64,000 bases of DNA from a virus, in IMG/VR virus record IMGVR_UViG_3300028840_001395, positions 1-64,000 of that record; one strand, 5' to 3'. Under the pieces are notes generated by a model. The model was not told where the DNA came from. It saw only the letters and a list, made by a program, of their open reading frames with translations, and ran no database searches. Made by a program: the position numbers and the translations under genes. Position 1 is the first letter of the stretch. The number at the start of each line of letters is the position of its first letter. Below, one piece after another: positions 31,416-38,989 of this stretch.

Positions 31416-32021
31416 CTACGCGATGCGGTGAGCCACGACGTTGCAGCCGGAGGGACGCTGGACTTCACGGAGGATGTTGAGGTTGCTGGCGACATACTGG
31501 AACAATTCCACGTATTTGCCGAACTTGACGTTGGCCCCCATGCGCTTCAGGGACCGGAGGAAGCGGTGTCGGACAAGCCCTTGGCTGACTCCAAGCTGCT
31601 TGGCTACCTCGGACTGGCAGGTCGTCTGCCACATCAGGAGCATGATCTGGACATCCAAGGGGTCGGAGAGGAAACCCGTCAGGTCTTTCTCCATCTTCTT
31701 CTTCGGGATATCGGGGAGGTTGAGGAGGAAGCGGATTCTGTCAGCGGCCCGCATCAGGCGATAACAGACCGTGGGCTGACTCACCCCGAAGATCAGGGCG
31801 ATGTCTGTCTGCCGGAGCCGTTTGAAGTAGTAGAGGTCTACGAAGTCGGCCTCTCGGTCGGGTAGCAGGTTGAGGATATCCTGAATCTGCTCGATCTGCT
31901 TGAGGTCATCTTCGGAGGGTTCGGTGAAGATGGAGTCCATATACGCCATCGAATCCTCGTTGGCGAACCGGGATTCCATCTCCGTAGGGTCGATTGTGTG
32001 ATGACCTGACCATGAAGTCAT
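31416..32021 (-). CDS. Sigma-region-4-like transcription regulator with two HTH units
   Basis: 201 aa. Residues ~50-100 (LNLLPDREADFVDLYYFKRL, RQTDIALIFGVSQPTVCYRL) match sigma-70 region 4: a helix pair followed by a DIALIFGVS-QPTV recognition HTH. A second, similar HTH follows at ~120-165 (MLLMWQTTCQSEVAKQLGVS, QGLVRHRFLRSLKRM). No region 2 is present, so it is not a full sigma factor. Promoter-recognition or co-activator roles like those of other phage sigma-4-like proteins are plausible. It is preceded by a good host-type promoter (32078-32105) and lies at the boundary between replication and structural genes, a good place for a late-gene switch. Start ATG 32021 has AGGAGGCG. Confidence 0.75.
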   Translation of the reverse strand: MTSWSGHHTIDPTEMESRFANEDSMAYMDSIFTEPSEDDLKQIEQIQDILNLLPDREADFVDLYYFKRLRQTDIALIFGVSQPTVCYRLMRAADRIRFLLNLPDIPKKKMEKDLTGFLSDPLDVQIMLLMWQTTCQSEVAKQLGVSQGLVRHRFLRSLKRMGANVKFGKYVELFQYVASNLNILREVQRPSGCNVVAHRIA

Positions 32022-32077
32022 TTCTCACGCCTCCTGGAGAAGGACCAGTTACAGCGCGAGAAGCTCAGGGTGCCCCC

Positions 32078-32105
32078 ATTATACCGTTCGACGGTGATTT
32101 GTCAC
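32078..32105 (-). promoter_or_regulatory. Sigma-70-type promoter for the sigma-4-like gene
   Basis: On the minus strand, GTGACA (32105-32100), a 16-bp spacer, then a perfect TATAAT (32083-32078). The spacer holds the inverted repeat ACCGT-TCG-ACGGT (32083-32095), a possible operator. The -35 overlaps the stop codon of the NusG-like gene. Confidence 0.75.
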
Positions 32106-32680
32106 CCCTCATTCTCGATTGCCTCAAGAAATACGAGAGGGATGGTGGCAATGACCCGTAGGGAGCGGAGCTTGATCTTCACGAAAGCGTCCTCTCCATC
32201 CTTCCCCAGCACGACACCTTCGAGCATCCGGTAGGTGCCCTCGATGACTCGAACCTCGTCGTGGATCTCGATATCGGAGCTGACCAGCTCCTTGAATTGC
32301 TGTTTTAGCTCATCGATTTTCTTGTTCGGGATGGTGCTCAGGACGCGAATGGAGTGAGGGCCGGAGTTGGAGGACATGACCTGGTTGATATAGGGCTTCC
32401 GTTCCAGGTCGAAGTAGGCCGTCTCTGGAAGCCCTGTGGCCAGAAAGACGTATCCCTCCATCAACTGGACGGTGAACTTGCGCTTGCCCTTGCTGTAGGT
32501 GACGGCGGGGATGAAGATGGGGAAGTCTGGGCCGATATTGAGGTCTGATCGGAGGGTATCTTCTAGAACGCCATCCTCGACCTTCGTTTCTCCCATCCGG
32601 GAGAGTTCAACGGCTATCCAAGTGGTTTCGTCCCGGCGGTCCAATCGAATCCCCGTCCAATTCTGCCACTCGTAGCGCAA
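32102..32680 (-). CDS. NusG-like transcription elongation/antitermination factor
   Basis: 192 aa. The first ~110 residues form an NGN-like domain: TTWIAVELSRMGETKVEDGV, then IFIPAVTYSKGKRKFTVQLM and EGYVFLATGLPETAYF, matching the NusG pattern of Trp-x-Ala-Val, a helix, a 'P' strand and a GY-V strand. A KOW domain ends the protein (IEIHDEVRVIEGTYRMLEGV, VKIKLRSLRVIATIPLVFLE). NusG-family proteins bind RNA polymerase beta' and alter pausing and termination. A phage copy upstream of the long structural operon suggests antitermination. The start at ATG 32680 overlaps the gamma/tau gene by 74 bp; a later start would remove the first NGN strand. Confidence 0.75.
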   Translation of the reverse strand: MRYEWQNWTGIRLDRRDETTWIAVELSRMGETKVEDGVLEDTLRSDLNIGPDFPIFIPAVTYSKGKRKFTVQLMEGYVFLATGLPETAYFDLERKPYINQVMSSNSGPHSIRVLSTIPNKKIDELKQQFKELVSSDIEIHDEVRVIEGTYRMLEGVVLGKDGEDAFVKIKLRSLRVIATIPLVFLEAIENEG

Positions 32681-34025
32681 GAAGCGTGCAAAACTGGTCG
32701 GGGCCGAATACGTCCTGGGAAACTTTCTGCCCTTGATCCCCCTGATGAGCAGAACTTCCAGGCTTCGCCACCGCCCTTGGGTCTACTTCGACCTCTCCTT
32801 TGAGCATTGGAGGGGCCGAACCCCTAGATAGTTTACCAGAGTCAGGTGAAAGTTTTGCAGAAGTTTTCTCATCCTCGGAGGATGCCTTGTCGCCCGCCGA
32901 TTTCTCGGGGGGAGTTCCAGTCTGGACGACAACCATCTCGGGCTGACTTCCAACGACGGAACCTCCAACATGGTGAAGATGGCCCAGGTCACAGACCAAC
33001 ATGGCCTCGGTCGGGCGTCCGGGGCGGCTCGACAGCCGGGCGGCGAACCCCAGCAGATTGGCCTGGTGCTGATCATAGATGCTCTGGAGTCGGTCGGCGT
33101 CCCAGTAGGCGTCGGGGGTGGTGGCCTTGATGCCGACCTCGTAGATGGTCACGGCGGTCTTGGCCAAAGCCGTGTAGCAGGTCAGCGGGGACGTGCGCTT
33201 CATCAGGTCGCGGGCCGACTTGATCACCACGGACAGATCTCGACCCAGATTCTCCAAGATGTCGAGGTAGACCTCGTTGTGGTCGAGGTGCAGGTAGGAG
33301 GTGACGTTCTCCTTGTTGATCACACCCAGCATCGAGACACCCTCGATAGCCTTGAGGGCATCTCGGATGTGGCATTCGGTGATCTCTGCGATGAGCTGAA
33401 GCATCCCGTCCTCGTACTTGATGCCCTCCTGGTCGCAGATGTAGGTCAGTCGCTTGGCGATATCTTCTGGCTCGACGGCCTGAATCACGAACGCGGGGGC
33501 GCAGCGAGACAGAATCGTAGTCCGCATCTTCTCGGGCTCGGTGGTGCAGAAGATACAGACCAGCTTCTTGTCGTCGGAGTCCGGGTTGTTCTCTTCCAGG
33601 GGCTTGAGCAGGGCATCCAAGGCATCCCTGCTCAACTGGTGGGACTCATCGAACAGGTAGATCTGCTTGCGCCCTGTGAACGTGTGATACTGGATCTCGT
33701 CCACGACCTGTCGGATGGCGTCCTTGCCCGAGTTCGTGGCGGCGTCAACCTCGATGAAGTCCACCGAGGTTCCCAGGCTCAGCAGCGACTTGCAGGACTC
33801 GCACTGATCGCAGGGGTCGCCCTCGTCGGTCGGGCTCTCACACAGCAGGGCTCGGGCCAGAATCCGGCCCAAGGTGGTCTTGCCAGAGCCGAAGGGGCCA
33901 GCGAAGAGGTAGGACTGTCGCCTGCCGGTGCCCTTGGCGATGAAGTTCCGCAGAACGCGAATGGTGGCGTCCTGGCCGAGCACGTCATCGAAGCGGGTGG
34001 GCCGGTACTTGGTATCGAGGCTCAT
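32607..34025 (-). CDS. dnaX: DNA polymerase III gamma/tau-like clamp-loader ATPase
   Basis: 472 aa. It opens clamp rings onto primed DNA. The N-terminus TKYRPTRFDDVLGQD is the classical DnaX start. Walker A is FAGPFGSGKTTLGRIL, the zinc module is CDQCESC (with an upstream Cys), Walker B is IYLFDESHQLS with a DE-S-H box, and sensor 1 and SRC motifs are IFCTTEPEKM and ILSRCAPAF. Domain III runs to ~350. The C-terminus is Pro/Ser-rich and short, so this is more gamma-like than a full tau. Partners delta and delta' are at 57979 and 59270, and the clamp at 37507. Confidence 0.93.
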   Translation of the reverse strand: MSLDTKYRPTRFDDVLGQDATIRVLRNFIAKGTGRRQSYLFAGPFGSGKTTLGRILARALLCESPTDEGDPCDQCESCKSLLSLGTSVDFIEVDAATNSGKDAIRQVVDEIQYHTFTGRKQIYLFDESHQLSRDALDALLKPLEENNPDSDDKKLVCIFCTTEPEKMRTTILSRCAPAFVIQAVEPEDIAKRLTYICDQEGIKYEDGMLQLIAEITECHIRDALKAIEGVSMLGVINKENVTSYLHLDHNEVYLDILENLGRDLSVVIKSARDLMKRTSPLTCYTALAKTAVTIYEVGIKATTPDAYWDADRLQSIYDQHQANLLGFAARLSSRPGRPTEAMLVCDLGHLHHVGGSVVGSQPEMVVVQTGTPPEKSAGDKASSEDEKTSAKLSPDSGKLSRGSAPPMLKGEVEVDPRAVAKPGSSAHQGDQGQKVSQDVFGPDQFCTLLALRVAELDGDSIGPPGRNHLDSR

Positions 34026-34048
34026 CGTGCCCCCTGGTGCTTTCTTCT

Positions 34049-34073
34049 ACTACCCGAACAGGGGGCTAGATAG
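34049..34073 (-). promoter_or_regulatory. Bipartite promoter-like element upstream of dnaX
   Basis: Minus strand CTATC (34073-34069), 15 bp, GTAGT (34053-34049), about 25 bp before the ATG. One of ten related sites in this half of the window. Confidence 0.5.
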
Positions 34074-34078
34074 ACCTC

Positions 34079-34531
34079 CTAGTCGTCCCCGAACAGCTCC
34101 TGGATGTGGTTCGGCTCGGGAGCCGCTCCGCTCGTCCGCCAGTAGCCGTGGCGCTCGACTTCCTCCTTGTAGAAGGACACGTCGGGGAGCCGGACGTAGA
34201 ACTTGAGGTCGCCGTCCTTCTCGTTCTCCTCGGCCCCACAGGCGCAGAGGTGGTGGTCGAGCAGGGCGACCTTCTGCTTGTCGGTCATCTCCTGCCACTC
34301 ATCCTGGGCCAGGGTGATGACGAACTTCCAGTCGGTCTCGCCCAGGATGCCCAGGAGCGGAGGTGCCTTGGCGGTCTTGCCCGCGATCACGGCGTCCCCG
34401 ACCTGGGTGGCCTTCTCCTTGAACACCACGGCGATCTCGTCCGCTACCGACGCCAGCCGGGGGTGGAACTTGGAGATCAGATCCTTGACGGTCTTGTGGA
34501 TGTCCTCGCCTGCCTTGAACTGTGCTCCCAT
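34079..34531 (-). CDS. Phage metallopeptidase-family protein with degenerate HExxH motif
   Basis: 150 aa resembling the short 'putative phage metallopeptidase' family: LASVADEIAVVFKEKATQVG, then DWKFVITLAQDEWQEMTDKQ and KVALLDHHLCACGAEEN, ending VSFYKEEVERHGYWR. In the family the central motif is DHELCH, giving zinc-binding HExxH. Here it reads DHHLCA, so both the catalytic Glu and the second His are gone. It is probably not a peptidase. The fold may serve in protein or DNA binding. It lies between primase and dnaX, the family's usual neighbourhood of replication genes. Confidence 0.72.
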   Translation of the reverse strand: MGAQFKAGEDIHKTVKDLISKFHPRLASVADEIAVVFKEKATQVGDAVIAGKTAKAPPLLGILGETDWKFVITLAQDEWQEMTDKQKVALLDHHLCACGAEENEKDGDLKFYVRLPDVSFYKEEVERHGYWRTSGAAPEPNHIQELFGDD

Positions 34532-34541
34532 AACTCGCCTC

Positions 34542-35255
34542 CTACAGCAAGAAAGAAGACCGGAGGGCTGTCTCGCCCCCTCGGTCCCAAATCTCTCCGG
34601 GGTCTGAACCCCCCGAGTAAGTCACTTCACGACACTCTAACCCTACCCTCTTGAGCGAGGCCAGTGCCCCCCATCGGCGTTTTCCAGTCGAATCAGTGTA
34701 TCCGTGGACACCTTTCCGGCCCGCCTCGTCTCGGTCATAGACCATGTGTACCCACCCCTTGCAGAAGCGCCGGAGGAACTCGACGTGCCACCAGGACAGC
34801 TTCGCCCGAACCGAGGCCAATACGGCATCCCCTTCGGGCACAACCCACTGCATCGGGCTCAAGTCGAACAACCCCTCGGTGACCCACACGTCACCACCGG
34901 CCCAGATGAGGGGCATGGCCGTCCGAAGCCCCAGCCAGAAGGGGTTCCAGGCAGCCTCATCCAGCCTGTAGTCGGTGATCTTCTTGATCCCCGTGTGTCG
35001 GCCCTCGAAACCAATGACGCGGCCTCTGGGCGAGTACACGGGGCAGATGAGCCAGCCGTCCAGGGCATCCCCGTAGTCCCCGTATCGCTTCCGAAAGGTC
35101 TTGTCGGGGACGGGATTCGAGGTTGGCGTCCAGATGGTGATACCTTCGGACTCGATGAACTCGGGCCGGACACCCCGACCCAGGAGGTAGCCCTCGCCTT
35201 CTTCGGTCAGCTCGCATCCTGCGAGAGCGTCATCCAGCCAACTCACTGGCACCAT
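34542..35255 (-). CDS. DnaG-type primase core (Toprim) without the zinc-binding domain
   Basis: 237 aa. The N-terminal part (YLLGRGVRPEFIESEGITIW) and GWLICPVYSPRGRVIGFEGR-H match the DnaG RNA-polymerase subdomain, in which a basic GFxxR patch binds template. The Toprim domain shows GDVWVTEGLFDLSPM (catalytic Glu) and WVHMVYDRDEAGRKG (DxD-type Asp pair). DnaG is about 580 aa with a zinc finger and a helicase-binding domain; both are absent here. They may be supplied by the Cys-rich proteins encoded just upstream (35826 and 36259), which is speculation. The start overlaps the upstream gene by 26 bp. Confidence 0.82.
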   Translation of the reverse strand: MVPVSWLDDALAGCELTEEGEGYLLGRGVRPEFIESEGITIWTPTSNPVPDKTFRKRYGDYGDALDGWLICPVYSPRGRVIGFEGRHTGIKKITDYRLDEAAWNPFWLGLRTAMPLIWAGGDVWVTEGLFDLSPMQWVVPEGDAVLASVRAKLSWWHVEFLRRFCKGWVHMVYDRDEAGRKGVHGYTDSTGKRRWGALASLKRVGLECREVTYSGGSDPGEIWDRGGETALRSSFLL

Positions 35256-35835
35256 TCCAGGCCACGGCGATGCTCCGACTCGGGTTGTGAGCGACGGCAG
35301 CGACCTTCTTGGGGGTGATGTGGTTCAGAAGACCCACGAAGTCCCTGTCCTTGGGGACTACCACGGCACAGTCGTCGGGGATCCACGAGGACGGACGGAC
35401 AGGGAAGCCCAGGGTGTCCGGCTGGAGCCAGTCAGGCCGTTGATACGGGCCAAGCTCGTTATCTTCCTCCCGCACTCGGGGGGCCAGGATTTCCAGATCG
35501 CCCAGGTCGTAGTCTTCGAGGTGCATCGTCGCGGCGATCACGCCGCCCTTGGAAAAGGGCTGGACGTTCCCCCACTCGTCACGTAGGCCCCGGTGGACGA
35601 CCGAGAGAGTCATGGCCCAGAACAGGTCTCCGGGGGTCGTGATCTCCCGGATTGCGGCTTTCACGATGTCGCCAGGGTGGGGCTCCTCAATCCACATGAG
35701 CCCTTCCGATGAGGTGACCAGGTAGGGGACAGTCTCCGGCGATACGTGGAACTCCATGATAAGGGGGACGTTCCCCTTCTTGGCTGCCGCCTTGGAGTGA
35801 ACTCGGACGACTTGCAGAAGATTGCTCACTGCCAC
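35230..35835 (-). CDS. Hypothetical protein in the replication operon
   Basis: 201 aa, beta-rich (VPLIMEFHVSPETVPYLVTS, GGVIAATMHLEDYDLGDLEI, SWIPDDCAVVVPKDRDFVG), with no zinc or nucleotide-binding motif. It overlaps the primase gene downstream by 26 bp and the Cys-rich gene upstream by 10 bp, so it is translationally coupled to replication genes. No family recognised. Confidence 0.65.
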   Translation of the reverse strand: MAVSNLLQVVRVHSKAAAKKGNVPLIMEFHVSPETVPYLVTSSEGLMWIEEPHPGDIVKAAIREITTPGDLFWAMTLSVVHRGLRDEWGNVQPFSKGGVIAATMHLEDYDLGDLEILAPRVREEDNELGPYQRPDWLQPDTLGFPVRPSSWIPDDCAVVVPKDRDFVGLLNHITPKKVAAVAHNPSRSIAVAWNGASELAG

Positions 35836-36266
35836 AGCTCCTCATCAGGAATCTGATCGATGGCGTTGTCCACCTCGTTGCAGTCCTCGGTCACATCCGG
35901 GCTGTCGAGCACCCAGAGCAATGCCGCTATGTCAGGATACTCCGAAGCCACTGGCCCTCGGGCCTTCGAGTTGACAAGATCGTAGAAGGCCCCCTTGATA
36001 CGGGCCTTCTCTTGTCGGGCCTCCCAGAGAGGGCATTCACGGGCATTCTCCGGACACCCCTCTACCCGCATGTCGCAGATGGGACGCCCCTTGACATCAG
36101 GATGGTTGCAGAATCCGACCTGTCGGCTCGGGTCACCCCCCACGGGCACCATCTTGTTGAACTTGCAGGTGTGGGGCTGCTTGCGGAAGTTGTCCTTCAG
36201 GAGCTTCTTCAGGTGCCGGTAGCAGACCTGCTTGAACTTCTGCCGGATGGTGGACTCATCACGCAC
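35826..36266 (-). CDS. Cys-rich hypothetical protein, possible metal-binding DNA-replication accessory
   Basis: 146 aa from GTG 36266. The N-terminus is basic (FKQVCYRHLKKLLKDNFRKQ). Seven cysteines follow in a patterned region: HTCKFN, VGFCNHPD, PICDMRVEGCPENARECPLW. This could bind zinc or an iron-sulphur cluster. The C-terminus is acidic. Such Cys-rich small proteins next to primase cores might replace the missing primase zinc domain; this is a guess. Confidence 0.6.
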   Translation of the reverse strand: MRDESTIRQKFKQVCYRHLKKLLKDNFRKQPHTCKFNKMVPVGGDPSRQVGFCNHPDVKGRPICDMRVEGCPENARECPLWEARQEKARIKGAFYDLVNSKARGPVASEYPDIAALLWVLDSPDVTEDCNEVDNAIDQIPDEELWQ

Positions 36267-36870
36267 GCATCAACTCCTGCCAACTCCACTTACTCCCCAG
36301 AGCGTCCTGGATGTCAACCGGAAGCTGCTCCCAGCCGATGACCTTGTTGTCGTAGAGATAGACATGGGAAGGCACCTTCAGCAGTCGCTTGACGAACTTG
36401 ATACCCTTCTCGGTCGGCTTCCACAGCCCCGAATCCTTCTTGTCCTGGGATCGGGTCGCGGGAGCCGTGATGGCGAGCCCCCATTTGGTGATGTAGGAAT
36501 AGTCCCGCCCCTCACCCTCCGAACGGATGTCGGTGTACTTCACCCAGTCCTGGGTCTCCCCGAAGCGACGAACTAGCCGGATGAGGAAGCGAGCCATGTT
36601 GGCGTTGAGCTTCCGGCGATAGACCTTGATGTTCTGGCCACAGCACGGACACTCACCCCCATCACCTTCCAGGCACATCGTCACCTGACGAACGGCATCC
36701 TCGTGGGTCAGATCCGACCGAGGGGCGGGGAGGACACCATCCAGGTCACTGTGCGGGTACTCGCTCCGGGGAAAGAGCGCCCCTTCATCCTCATCTTCGT
36801 CGTCGTTGAGGCCCAGAAGGTCATCGATGTCCAGGGGCTCTCGGCCTGCGAAGGGGTCTCTGGTGCTCAT
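36259..36870 (-). CDS. Zinc-ribbon plus winged-helix-like DNA-binding protein
   Basis: 203 aa. After an acidic tail (LLGLNDDEDEDEGALFPRSE) come a CPCCGQNIKVYRRK zinc knuckle, a helical part (MARFLIRLVRRFGETQDWVK) and a winged-helix-like end (ITKWGLAITAPATRSQDKKD, GLWKPTEKGIKFVKRLLKVP). This resembles a widespread phage protein of unknown function that I recall as a probable DNA-binding wHTH. The start ATG 36870 overlaps the upstream stop as ATGA; the longer frame to 36990 is not coding-like. Confidence 0.65.
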   Translation of the reverse strand: MSTRDPFAGREPLDIDDLLGLNDDEDEDEGALFPRSEYPHSDLDGVLPAPRSDLTHEDAVRQVTMCLEGDGGECPCCGQNIKVYRRKLNANMARFLIRLVRRFGETQDWVKYTDIRSEGEGRDYSYITKWGLAITAPATRSQDKKDSGLWKPTEKGIKFVKRLLKVPSHVYLYDNKVIGWEQLPVDIQDALGSKWSWQELMRA

Positions 36871-37502
36871 CGGACAGCCTCGAACCGAGCGGCACCGTTC
36901 TTCTTGACGATGCGGTATGCCTGGTCGGCAGCCTCGACCAGCGCCGGGTTGTGGGTCACCAGCAGGATGTCCAGCCCCAGCCGCTCGCACAGGACGGACA
37001 TGAAACGGCCCATGTTGGCGACGTAGTTGCCGTCGAAAGCCGGAAGAGACTCATCCAGCAGCAGGACAGGTCGGAGTCCACGACGGAGGATGATGATGAC
37101 CCGGAGCAGGATGGACTGAACAGTCGCCACAGCCCCGCCAAAGGCGTCGTTGCTCATGCCTTCGACTTCGGCCCCGCCGGGATGTGTCTGTGAGGTCACC
37201 AGATCCACCGTGACCTTGCCCCGCTGGACATCCACGTTGGCCTTGACCCGAAGATCCTGGTCATCGAACACGGTCTGTAGCCCCTCGGTCTGGAGCTTCT
37301 CGACTGCCTCAACCCCGACCGTGACCTCCTGGTCGATGAGTTGCCGGAGCAGCCCGGCCACGAGGTCGAGCAGTGCCTCTTCGTTCTCCAGGGTGCGGAT
37401 GTCACTCTCGACGGTATTCAGCCGCGAGGCGACTCCATCTCGGAGACCGATGGCCCGGTCGAGCTTCGACCGCAGCTCGGTCGCTGTAGGGAGGGAAGGC
37501 AT
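36867..37502 (-). CDS. C-terminal half of a split Rad50/SbcC-type ATPase
   Basis: 211 aa from ATG 37502. A coiled-coil N-terminus (LRSKLDRAIGLRDGVASRLN, ENEEALLDLVAGLLRQLIDQ) leads into the ABC signature (SNDAFGGAVATVQSILLRVI), Walker B (RPVLLLDESLPAFDG) with a D-loop, and the H-loop (LLVTHNPALVEAADQAY). No Walker A exists here. The complementary N-terminal half, with Walker A and ending at a CPVCG zinc hook, is encoded at 46876-47964 beside SbcD. The two could assemble one complete ATPase. An alternative is an independent, unusual SMC-like fragment. It lies next to the clamp gene (4-bp gap). Confidence 0.78.
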   Translation of the reverse strand: MPSLPTATELRSKLDRAIGLRDGVASRLNTVESDIRTLENEEALLDLVAGLLRQLIDQEVTVGVEAVEKLQTEGLQTVFDDQDLRVKANVDVQRGKVTVDLVTSQTHPGGAEVEGMSNDAFGGAVATVQSILLRVIIILRRGLRPVLLLDESLPAFDGNYVANMGRFMSVLCERLGLDILLVTHNPALVEAADQAYRIVKKNGAARFEAVR

Positions 37503-37506
37503 CCCG

Positions 37507-38673
37507 TCACCGGAGCCACGCCGCAACGGTCAGGTACTCGTCGCCGCCCTTGCCTTCCTCGTCCGCGAACAGGACATCCACGAACCGCAGGTAGCCACCC
37601 TTCTTGCGACGGCTGACGCCGAACTTGATGGTGTCCGACTTCACGAAGTCGAGGATCTTGGTCAGGTTCGGGTAGGCCAGGGTGAAACCCTCATCCGGGA
37701 GAGGGTCAGCGTCGGGCTCGGAGCCCGACTCCACACAGGTCACCTTCTGCTCCGCCGTCCCACCCGTGGCGGTCTGCATCGAGAGGATGACAGGCCGCTC
37801 CGTGTCGTCCGGGTCGCCGGGTCGGGTGAAGCGGAGGCGGTCATCCTCTCGCTGGGCACCCGACTCCAGGAAGGGGATGGCGTTCCGAAGCTCCTCGGTG
37901 TCGAGCACCCACCAGTGCGGATCCTTGTCCGGAGGGCGGTTGAAGACCGGGAAGTTGGCATCGAACCGGCTCTCCTCGAACACGGCCCCGTCCGACCGGC
38001 GGAGGAACAGGCACTTGTCGTGCTCCAGCACTTCCACGTCGTCCTTGATCGTGGCCAGGAAGCTCAGGATGGCCCCCGCATCCTTGGAGTGGACGCGCAT
38101 CGAGGAGTCCTTGAGAGCCGCCACCGACACCAGGGTCGCCGTCCGCTTGTTCGTGCTGGCGAGCACCCCCTCCTTGACCTCGCAGACGCACAGCTCCGGC
38201 TGACGGCTCTCGTCCGCCGACGCGAAGTTGCGGGAGTAGTCGATGGCCCGGTGCAGCCGCTCGGCGGGCATCAGGGCGATGATCTTGGCATCCCCCAGCG
38301 CCTTGTCCCAGAACGGGAACTTGCTCGGGTCGAGCGACTGGAACTTCTGCGTGCCCTTGCCAGGGCAGACCGCCTCGACCACGGCCCCGTCGAACTCGAA
38401 GGTCAGGGCAGCGTCCGGCAGCTTGCTGAGCCACTTCTTGAGCCGCCAGCCCTCGATGGTGAAGGCGTCGAAGTCCGACTCATCCACTGTCGCTGTCACC
38501 GGGCACAGGGCCGAGATGCGGGTCGAGTAGGTCATCACCTGGATCTTCTCGCGGTCGGCGGGATCACGCCGGAACAGGAAGTGAACCGACAGATCGCTGC
38601 CCGTCCCTGCCAGGCATGAGGCCACCACGTCCAGCGCGTTCTCCAAATCCTGCTTCGCCACCTGAATCTTCAT
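37507..38673 (-). CDS. dnaN: DNA polymerase III beta sliding clamp
   Basis: 388 aa, close to the 366-aa bacterial clamp. The start MKIQVAKQDLENALDVVASC is typical. Three repeated clamp folds can be traced: FDAFTIEGWRLKKWLSKLPD, AERLHRAIDYSRNFASADES with VLASTNKRTATLVSVAALKD, and GFTLAYPNLTKILDFVKSDT. The ring tethers polymerase. An insertion near residue 270 (PHWWVLDTEELRNAIPFLES) enlarges domain 3. It is coupled by ATGA to the upstream coiled-coil gene. Clamp plus gamma/tau, delta and delta' suggests the phage also encodes a Pol III-type polymerase outside this window. Confidence 0.88.
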   Translation of the reverse strand: MKIQVAKQDLENALDVVASCLAGTGSDLSVHFLFRRDPADREKIQVMTYSTRISALCPVTATVDESDFDAFTIEGWRLKKWLSKLPDAALTFEFDGAVVEAVCPGKGTQKFQSLDPSKFPFWDKALGDAKIIALMPAERLHRAIDYSRNFASADESRQPELCVCEVKEGVLASTNKRTATLVSVAALKDSSMRVHSKDAGAILSFLATIKDDVEVLEHDKCLFLRRSDGAVFEESRFDANFPVFNRPPDKDPHWWVLDTEELRNAIPFLESGAQREDDRLRFTRPGDPDDTERPVILSMQTATGGTAEQKVTCVESGSEPDADPLPDEGFTLAYPNLTKILDFVKSDTIKFGVSRRKKGGYLRFVDVLFADEEGKGGDEYLTVAAWLR

Positions 38674-38942
38674 GCTTCCTCCAGAAACGGGCGCACCTCA
38701 CCCTCAGCGGTCTCGATGCGCTGCGTCAAATCCTTCACTTCCTGGTCGAACCTATCTTCGAGCTTCTCGATGGCCCCGTCGAGCTTCTCGGGGGCCACCT
38801 TGCGCTTCTTGCATTCGGCCTCGATGCTCTCCACGTCCTCGCGGGCAGCCGTCAGACGCCCCTTGACGTTGCTCACGCTTTCCTTGGCGTCATCCCGGCG
38901 TCCCAGCAGGGCATCGAGCATCGCACGCTTCTCATCGGCCAT
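38670..38942 (-). CDS. Small coiled-coil protein upstream of the clamp
   Basis: 90 aa, entirely heptad-like (MLDALLGRRDDAKESVSNVK, REDVESIEAECKKRKVAPEK, KLEDRFDQEVKDLTQRIETA). It has one Cys and no enzyme motif. It overlaps dnaN by ATGA. Given the split Rad50 nearby, it might be a detached coiled-coil piece of that ATPase, or an unrelated regulator. Confidence 0.6.
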   Translation of the reverse strand: MADEKRAMLDALLGRRDDAKESVSNVKGRLTAAREDVESIEAECKKRKVAPEKLDGAIEKLEDRFDQEVKDLTQRIETAEGEVRPFLEEA

Positions 38943-38964
38943 TTCAACCTCCGCAGCTAGTCCT

Positions 38965-38989
38965 ACTACCCCTTGTCTCCGGAAGTTGA
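38965..38989 (-). promoter_or_regulatory. Bipartite promoter-like element upstream of the coiled-coil/clamp operon
   Basis: Minus strand TCAAC (38989-38985), 15 bp, GTAGT (38969-38965), preceded by a six-G run. It overlaps the end of the Cas4-like gene. Confidence 0.5.
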
